Assembly (NCBI GenBank): GCA_030159075.1
Contig: BROG01000045.1
Location: 1,758,501 to 1,822,500, forward strand
Direction: 5' to 3'
Length of the DNA: 64,000 nt
DNA from: Atrina japonica
Lineage: Eukaryota > Mollusca > Bivalvia > Pterioida > Pinnidae
Shown here in pieces: positions 54,885-64,000 of this stretch. The notes under the pieces are model-generated. The model saw only the letters and a list, made by a program, of their open reading frames with translations, did not search any database and had not been told where the DNA came from. Numbering within the stretch: position 1 is the first letter of the stretch; every line of letters starts with the position of its first letter. Both the position numbers and the translations under genes were made by a program.

Positions 54885-55060
54885 GAAGTATAAATATTAT
54901 AAACATAATACCAAAGTTACAATGCTCAAGACGATCGTTTCTGTCAATTAGACTTCATCAGTGGAGCTCTAATTTTAAATAGATTTTCTAAAGGTAAAGG
55001 TGGTATAATACAAGGCAAATAATAAATCTAAATGGATAGCCAAATCCATCTAAGACGTTT
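54885..55060 (+). pseudogene. Dispersed receptor-phosphatase-like gene fragment, copy 7
   Basis: 'cataataccaaagttacaat', 'gctcaagacgatcgtttctg', 'cttcatcagtggagctc' and 'gtggtataatacaaggcaaa' match the 61 kb copy. It ends about 40 bp before a MITE. Confidence 0.6.
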
Positions 55061-55099
55061 TCATAAAACAGCACTGCATGGAGAGACAAAAACATTCAT

Positions 55100-55459
55100 T
55101 TAAGTGGCATAAGCTTTTTTTCTAAAATTCCTCCCCCTTTTAGTACTTAACTTGATAAATAATTACAAAAAAGAGATATACACAGGTATAGAAATTTTTC
55201 AGTTTCTATTGATTTTGTGAAAACTGCTTGAGAAACCCAGGTTTGGCACTTCTGCACTTGCAATTGATTAACACAACTTTACTATTTTTGTATGAATCGC
55301 ACACTGAAACTGACCATTTTTCACAAAATATATATGTATGTAAGATAGTTTATTCCTGCATATACCCCTAAATTGTTATTGTACATAATAGAAAAGGAAA
55401 CAAAGTGGGAAAAAAATCAAAATATATTTTTTTTGTAAACACAGCTAATGTCCCCTTAA
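55100..55459 (-). mobile_element. Long-inverted-repeat MITE, copy 5
   Basis: Ends 'ttaagtggcataagc' and 'aacacagctaatgtcccctt'. Centre 'gcttgagaaacccaggtttg'. The 'ttaag' words at both outer edges may be a target duplication. Confidence 0.85.
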
Positions 55460-55539
55460 GGGATATATCGAAATGACAGATGCTACAATATCAATATTAG
55501 GAGATTCAGGAGGCAACATTCATATCTGGTGAGCATTGG

Positions 55540-55790
55540 ATAAACATGGACCTCTGAAAATCCAGAGATGGGATCAGGTATCATGGAGAAGTAAGCATTC
55601 AGTGTTGACCAGTTACACCAGCCGCGAGACCATAATCAAATTATGATGAAATAAGTTAGGAATGATCATCGCCACAATCGGTAAACCACTATCGAACAGA
55701 CAATCTAACATTTCAATCAGTGAAAAACTGTAATTGCAAATCTGGTGACTATAACGACCATAAATATTTTGAAATGTTGACATTAAACAC
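55540..55790 (-). mobile_element. Retroelement tail, minus strand
   Basis: 'gatgggatcaggtatcatgg', 'gaagtaagcattcagtg' and 'gaccagttacaccagccgc' are the reverse complement of the tail. The end of the RT-region sequence follows to about 55790. Confidence 0.7.
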
Positions 55791-57859
<2,069 letters not shown>

Positions 57860-58215
57860 CCTTACAAGAAAAAGAAATACCCAGTACACCCAACAGCAAA
57901 CAACATTTACCCAAACACCTGACAACACACAATATTAACCCAATACACCTGAAAACACACGGTAGCATAAAATACACCCGAAAACACCCAATAATATAAA
58001 AAAAAATTACCTAAATACCCGACAAACTACAATATCAACCAAAAACACCCGACAGCACAGTTTTAACCAGAACATCTGAAAAGACATGATATTTACCAAA
58101 AACACCCAACAACATACATAATTTACCAAAAACAACCGATAACACACATTATTAACCCAAAATACCCCACAACACACAATGTTTCTCCAAAACATTCGAT
58201 ACAACACAATATTTA
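57860..58215. repeat. Degenerate C/A-rich tandem repeat
   Basis: Variants of 'aaacacccgacaacacac' and 'aatatttaccc' recur at about 35-45 bp. It is T-poor and G-poor on the plus strand and leads straight into the 30-bp array. Confidence 0.7.
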
Positions 58216-58221
58216 CCTTAC

Positions 58222-59105
58222 ACCTGAGTATACTGTCACTGATGTAAACACTAAAGGGTATGGCGTCACTGATGTAAACACTTAAGAGTATGCCGTCACT
58301 GATGTAAACACTTAAGGGTATGTCGTCACTGGTGTAAACACTTAAAGGTATACAGTCACTGATGTAAACACTAAAGGGTATGCCGTCACTGGTGTAAACA
58401 CTTAAGGGTATGCCGTCAGTGGTGTAAACACTTATGAGTATACTGTCACTGATGTAAACACTAAAGGGTATACAAGTCGTGATGTAAACACTAAAGGATA
58501 TACCGTCACTGGTGTAAACACTTAAGGGTATGCCGTCAGTGGTATAAACACTTATGAGTATACTGTCACTGATGTAAACACTAAAAGATATACCGTCACT
58601 GATGTAAACACTTAAGGACATGCCGTAATTGGTGTAAACACTTAAGGGTATGCCGTCACTGGTGTAAACACTTAAGGGTATGCCGTCACTGGTGTAAACA
58701 CTTAAGGGTATACCGTCACTGATGTAAACACTAAGGGTATACCGTCACTGATGTAAACACTTAAGGGTATACCGTCACTGATGTAAACATTAAGGGGAAA
58801 CCGTCACTGATGTAAACACTTAAGGGTATACCGTCACTGATGTAAACACATACGTGTATACAGTCACTGGTGTAAACACTTAAAGGTATTCAGTCACTGA
58901 TGTGTAAACACTTAAAGGTATACAGTCACTGATGTAAACACTTAAGGGTATACTGTCACTGGTGTAAACACTTAAAGGTATACAGTCACTGCTGTAAACA
59001 CATTCAGGGTATATTGTTACTGATGTAAACACTTAAAGGTATACAGTCACTGATGTAAACACTTAAGGGTATACCTTCACAGATGTAAACACTTAAGGCT
59101 ATATT
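58222..59105. repeat. 30-bp satellite-like array, about 29 units
   Basis: Units of 'gtcactgatgtaaacactta' plus 'agggtatacc' with point variants; a few units have 1-3 bp indels. Because 30 is divisible by three, the minus strand has a long frame (58007-58621) with a 10-residue repeat ('SVYISDGIPL'). I regard it as non-coding. Confidence 0.9.
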
Positions 59106-59617
59106 TTCAATGAGTGGTGTGAACACTAAAGCAAATACATCATGTATTATTTTCACCATGTATAGGAATTATCATATACTTTCTCTTTTTCAAAAAAATT
59201 ATCAATTCTTTTCAAAGGTTATCCCTTTCTTTTTTGTCATTGTTGATCCTTTTTTTTACCTTTTTGTGTGTTTGATGTCTTTTTGTTAAAGCATATTTTG
59301 TAGAATTATCTTAGTTTAGGGATTTTTTTTCTTCTTTTTTCTGTAAAAAATAATTATTTATATTGTCAATATGTGGTCTTATAATATGATTAAATTTCAG
59401 TCTAAATTAAATCATCAATTGATATAAACAGCGGCTATTTTTAGGGTTATCGATGTATTTAGAAAGTGAATATTAGATATATGACAACACACATTCCAAG
59501 CATAATGTTCATTAGTACTTTGATACATCCCTCAAAAACAAAACGTGATCTACTTGCAAACTTTAGAGCCATCTAAAAAGTTTGCCAATTCTCTGTCAGT
59601 TTGGTTTATAGTTTAAC
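59106..59617. other. T-rich intergenic sequence
   Basis: Strong plus-strand T bias around 59180-59350; no gene. Confidence 0.45.
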
Positions 59618-59967
59618 TTTAAAGGGGAATTTTAGCTGTGTTTCCTCACAAAAAAATATTTCGAGCTCTTCTACTTTTACTACTTGTACATGATGTATGC
59701 TGTGCACGGACATAAAATAATTTATATTCCTATGTATTTTGTCAAAATAAGGTCAGATGGGATTCATATATAAATAGCAAGGTTGAGTTTTTCAATTGCA
59801 AGTGAAAAAGTTCCAACCCGGGTTTCTGTAGCAATTTGAACAAAATTTGTAGCAATCTAAGAATTGTTATGCCTGTGTATATCTCTTTCTTTTTTAGCAT
59901 TTCAATCTAAGTAGTAGAAAGGGGGAAACATTTTTTGAAAAAAAACCCACAGCTGATGCCGCTTTAA
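59618..59967 (+). mobile_element. Long-inverted-repeat MITE, copy 6
   Basis: Ends 'tttaaaggggaattttagct' and 'cagctgatgccgctttaaa'. The outermost 'tttaaa' is palindromic, so it could be a target duplication or part of the ends. The centre is in the same orientation as 15.5 and 30.8 kb ('ttccaacccgggtttctgta'). Confidence 0.85.
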
Positions 59968-60696
59968 ATGACTGTCAACAGTTTATTTTCATGATTTACC
60001 AATAGTGACCGATACCATATGATTATTTGTCTTCACTTTTTTTCTCTCCACATATTTTGCTGTTTGGAATCCAATATTTTTATAATCTACTTAACTGAGT
60101 AGCTTGTTCAACATCACATCGATAACATGATGCAGTTAACTACGTGCGTTTATTGCACAGCTTTCTAATGTGGAAGTTATTCAGACTCTTATAAGTTTTT
60201 TTAACACTGAGTATCTAAAGTAGGTGCAGTTTTTCTAAGTGTTGTAAGGAATGGCATCTCAAGTTTGATTGATAACGAAAATGATATCTAGATATAATGC
60301 AATTCTGATGATGAGAACAGTTTAATATAATAGACACAGAGGAACGACTCAATTTATAAATCGACACATTTTGGTGCCCATAGGAATTTTAACAGATTGC
60401 CAAAATGTTCGTTTTTATTGACTCCATATATATTATTAAACATAGCTCTTCAAAATCCATTTCTTTTAATCGGAGTGGTTTAATACAAAGTAATGAGGAA
60501 GTAAGACGTTTAAATGAAAACAAAACAAATGCCGAAGATACTTTGTTATCCTGTTGAATGTTGTGTCGAATGAAGTGTGGAGACGTCGTGTGCATTCGTA
60601 CTATGCATGTAAGGAACGTTGTGTGATTTATCTATACTACGAGTTTTTTGGAAGTGTGTATCCATGTCTATCATACAGCATTCCTAGTAACCATTT
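59968..60696. other. Intergenic, nothing recognised
   Basis: No supported gene. Confidence 0.45.
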
Positions 60697-60790
60697 GTAC
60701 AGAAGATCTAACATTGTTCTTCGACCAATGTACCTGGTAACCGTTTGTACAGAAGACCTGAAATTGTCCCTCGACTTCTGTACCTAATAA
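60697..60790. repeat. About 47-50-bp direct duplication
   Basis: 'ttgtacagaagatctaacat' with 'gttcttcgacc' and 'tgtacctggtaacc' is followed by 'ttgtacagaagacctgaaat' with 'gtccctcgac' and 'tgtacctaataac'. Confidence 0.7.
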
Positions 60791-61280
60791 CTAAGAGTAA
60801 CCACTGTAAAAAAATCACTATCTTAGCTTTAATTTTTTTTTCGAATTTAAATGGTGTTAACAGTGCCAAATATTACTTTAGTATAAGATGAACAGCTGGT
60901 ATCGAAATACCAGGTAGTAGGTTTATGTATATCGTCGGGGACTCAAACGGTCCACCAGCAGTGGCAACGACCTAGTGGTTATAAATATTATAGACATAAT
61001 ACCAAAGTTATAATGCTCAAGACGATATCGTTTCTGTCAATTAGACTTCATCAGTTGAGCTCCAATTTGAAAAGTATGTGTTTTTTCTAAAGATAAAGTG
61101 GTATCATACAAGGCCGAAAAATATCTCTACAATTATGGCCGAAATCCGTCTAAGAGTAACCACTGTAAAAAAAAATGACTATCTTAGCTTTAAATTTTTT
61201 TCGAATTTAAATGGTGTTAACAGTGCCAAATATTACTTTAGTATAAGATGAACAGCTGGTATCGAAATACCAGAAACGTT
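60790..61280 (+). pseudogene. Dispersed receptor-phosphatase-like gene fragment, copy 8, with internal duplication
   Basis: The longest copy. It starts with a roughly 120-bp block ('aagagtaaccactgtaaaaa', 'aaatggtgttaacagtgcca', 'gaacagctggtatcgaaata') and continues with 'ggtccaccagcagtggcaac' and 'tatcgtttctgtcaattaga'. The first block then repeats almost exactly at 61153-61273. Translation gives 'NGVNSAKYYFSIR', 'AGIEIPGSRFMYIVGDSNG' and 'TSSVELQFEKY', with stops. The head-to-tail organisation suggests the family may exist elsewhere as longer tandem arrays. Confidence 0.6.
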
Positions 61281-62543
61281 GAGTACGGCACTAAATAATT
61301 TGATTACATACTAAAGCAGTTTTTAATATTTCTTAAGTGTTCTTCAAATGATCAATAACTTTCCCCATTATTTTTAATTGTATGCTATCAATGTACAAAC
61401 ATGTCCCGTTATAGAATACATTGTTCGTGTATTTTCCTAAAAGTTATGAAAAGTTAGCTGAGTTTGAGTACTGAGTAAATTTGGTGACTTCGGGTCCAAT
61501 ATATATCTTTGTTTATATATTATGTTCGGACTGTCAGTTGAATTGGTTATACGTGTGACACTTCCTTAATTGCTTTATAAAGCTATAACTCTGATCAAAA
61601 TCACTAAGGTCCATAATTCTGTTCATGGTTCATGTGACATACTTGCAGAATAACTGGAGAAAAGAAATAACAACAAAATCATTATATATTTTACATTAAA
61701 AGGGGATAAATAACAATATTTACCAATAATGTAAGAATACTATTACATTAAGGATTAATGCTGCAAGGGAATCTTTAATTTTAAATACCTTTTTTTACAA
61801 TAAGTGGTGGTGGCTAACCCTTATTCATTTTATACAATAAGGAATGTAAAGCACGTGTGCTAATTGTGCACTAATTTAAAACGTTTTCAAATACCACTCT
61901 AAAGCCAACAGGGCAACAGTAAAACGTCGATAAATCGAAGTTCGGGGGACAATAAGAAATCTTACAAACATCGATATCAAGGATAATCGTCGAAGACTTT
62001 ACGGTACGTAATTTCAGATAATATATTGGTTGTGACTGCTTAAAACCATATTATAAATGTGTATTGTTATGATCTTTTAATATCATTGCTTAATTTAACT
62101 TAATTTTCGTTACATGTGAATATTCTACTGATAAAAAAGGTTAATGCAAAGAATGAATCAAATAGCTTCCGTTGAAAAGATGAATTATTTTTCATCAAAA
62201 ACCTCATAATAACTCATAATCATAGACACAATATCACAAAGCTTTGGTATTTACCCGCCGTGACTTTAATTATGCATTACATTTACAAGTGGTCCGATCA
62301 CTTCCGCAACGTGCGTTTTAGTATTTGAGGAATCGCTTGAACAACCACGCAATATTTCAAAATCAATTATTGTCGGCCTACTACCTTTGATTGGTTTATC
62401 ATTTTAATTATGATAACAGGGCTGTGATTGTTGATGGTAATGCCAACGTCCCTGTACGACTGAAACAAGTTAGGTGTGAAAATTGAAAAAAGACATTCTC
62501 CCACGCATTTATTATATTATAAAGCCTTTCTTCCCGATTATGA
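61281..62543. other. Intergenic with a possible DNA-transposon end
   Basis: 61916-61945 has 'acagtaaaacgtcgataaat' and then 'cgaagttcg', resembling a pogo-like terminal repeat, but the partner end was not found. 61450-61500 has the 'gagtaaatttggtgact' word shared with 16 kb. No gene. Confidence 0.4.
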
Positions 62544-63158
62544 TGTCACAACATTAACTTACATCTGACATTTACAATGCTTTGTGTATATGTCATAACA
62601 TTAACTTACATCTGACATTCACATTGCTTTGTGTATATGTCACAACATTAACTTACATCTGACATTCACATTGCTTTGTGTATATGTCACAACATTAACT
62701 TACATCTGACATTCACATTGCTTTGCGTATATGTCACAACATTAACTTACATCTGACATTCACATAGCTTTGCATATATGTCACAACATTAACTTACATC
62801 TGACATTCACATAGCTTTGCGTATATGTCACAACATTAACTTACATCTGACATTCACATTGATTTGTGTATATGTCACAACATTAACTTACATCTGACAT
62901 TCACATTGTTTTGTGTATATGTCACAACATTAACTTACATCTGACATTCACATTGCTTTGTGTATATGTCACAACATTAACTTACATCTGACATTTACAT
63001 TGCTTTGTGTATATGCCACAACATTAACTTACATCTGACATTCACATTGCTTTGTGTATGTGTCACAACATTAACTTACATCTGACATTCACATAGCTTT
63101 GTGTATATGTCACAACATTAACTTACATCTGACATTCACATTGCTTTGTGTATATGTA
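62544..63158. repeat. 47-bp satellite-like array, about 13 units, highly homogeneous
   Basis: Unit 'tgtcacaacattaacttaca' + 'tctgacattcacattgcttt' + 'gtgtata'. Starts at 62544, 62591 and 62638 confirm a 47-bp period. Units differ at only one to three positions, so the array is recent or homogenised. It has no sequence similarity to the 47-bp array at 29.3-30.3 kb. Confidence 0.95.
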
Positions 63159-63229
63159 CTGCTGCTTAAAATGGCGATACTTTGTCTATATATAGTACAG
63201 TTTAAACTGAAGAATATTGAACACTGCAT

Positions 63230-63390
63230 TTTGATTTTATGCTTCACCGCTGAAGCACGATGGGCGTGACCGGATGACAGAGTATACTCATGACACCTGA
63301 TCCCACTTTTAGATTTTCAAGTGTCCCATGTTTGTCTAATGTTCATCATATCTGTAAAATGTCTCACGGGCTACCTTAAGTTTGGAATTT
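63230..63390 (+). mobile_element. Retroelement 3' tail, diverged
   Basis: 'gatgggcgtgaccggatgac', 'catgacacctgatcccac' and 'gtcccatgtttgtctaatg' match the RT-element tail. Confidence 0.6.
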
Positions 63391-63913
63391 AAACTTTATG
63401 AGGGATGAAGCTTATTTTACCTAAAGCTAAGTTCTACGTTAGAGGTTAATAAAACAGCATAAACTGGCCTGAGTTATGTCTTATCGTATAATATAGGTGA
63501 AGAGTTTATTTGTTTCTTATAAGTTAATATTACAATACAAGAGCAATTGTTGAATAGACTTTCGCACAGAGTCAACAGTGGCCACATATGGTATTGGTAG
63601 ATTTACTCGTCTTGAAGAGCACTTATTGAATGTGGAGTTTCTTATGAATACAGAAGATAAGAAGTATCAAGGTTATAACAGTTTAGACTGCTTTTTGTCG
63701 GATGGCGTGTCCCTATACCAAATTATGTAACACTAGTTAGTGCATGTTGCTAAACCAGTATTAACCAATGAAAACCAGGAATTGAATTATGATGTTATAT
63801 TCAACAAAACTTTATAGATTTGGAAGAAATGTTTCCTCGTCTTTTCTAAAAAATTGTAATTTTAGCTGTAATTCGTATTCCCTCAATAACATTCTTTCAT
63901 TATTAATAATGAA
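63391..63913. other. Intergenic, nothing recognised
   Basis: No feature seen. Confidence 0.45.
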
Positions 63914-63976
<63 letters not shown>

Positions 63977-64000
63977 TTAATAATAATAATAATAATAATA
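63914..64000. repeat. (AAT)n microsatellite, cut by window end
   Basis: AAT/ATA repeats with one 'ttt' interruption continue to the last base. Confidence 0.95.

Noticed and set aside
58007..58621. 204-codon minus-strand frame with a 10-residue repeat
   Set aside because: It is the translation of the 30-bp array; a period divisible by three with no stop in the unit stays open by itself. No flanking exon or start context supports a protein.

Overview
The window reads as nuclear DNA of a metazoan, most probably a bivalve mollusc. It is AT-rich, genes are split by introns with GT/AG borders, true coding content is very low, and it is packed with short tandem repeats, tRNA-derived SINEs, small inverted-repeat DNA elements and decayed retroelements. 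The 3' tail of the recurring reverse-transcriptase element and the SINE types look like repeats I associate with bivalve genomes; that taxonomic call rests on recall and not on a search.

Only two convincing host genes are visible. At 881-7190 (+) lie the last four coding exons of a gene encoding tandem ShKT (six-cysteine) domains. Every inferred internal intron is phase 1, the final exon ends in a stop, and a polyadenylation signal follows. The 5' end lies outside the window or was not recognised. At 46183-47532 (+) is a 449-codon open frame encoding a protein with an aerolysin/ETX-MTX2-like core and a long charged C-terminal extension. A short upstream ORF overlaps its start. A third, weaker locus at 18946-19272 (-) looks like a frameshifted terminal exon of an unrecognised gene.

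The rest is repeat landscape. (1) A retroelement family with a YIDD reverse transcriptase and a conserved 3' tail occurs as about a dozen fragments; the best copy is 51564-52735 and the cleanest 3' part is 22498-23055. (2) A dispersed, protein-like segment of about 150-480 bp occurs at least eight times. Its translation resembles the membrane-proximal fibronectin-III-like region of receptor tyrosine phosphatases, and it repeatedly abuts the retroelement tails. (3) Six copies of a roughly 310-360 bp element with very long inverted arms are present. (4) There are pogo/Tigger-like and other small elements, a Tc1-type transposase relic, and a 1.7 kb foldback-like element whose arms are built from a short palindromic subrepeat. 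(5) There are several tRNA-derived SINEs. (6) Large satellite-like arrays have 30, 47, 47 and 78 bp units, alongside many long (AT)n, (AAT)n, (ACT)n and (GA)n tracts.

The two host genes show no sign of working together. The parts most worth following up are the aerolysin-like gene with its unusual tail and overlapping uORF, the microsatellite fused to a splice acceptor in the ShKT gene, the foldback-like element, and the gene-fragment/retroelement association.
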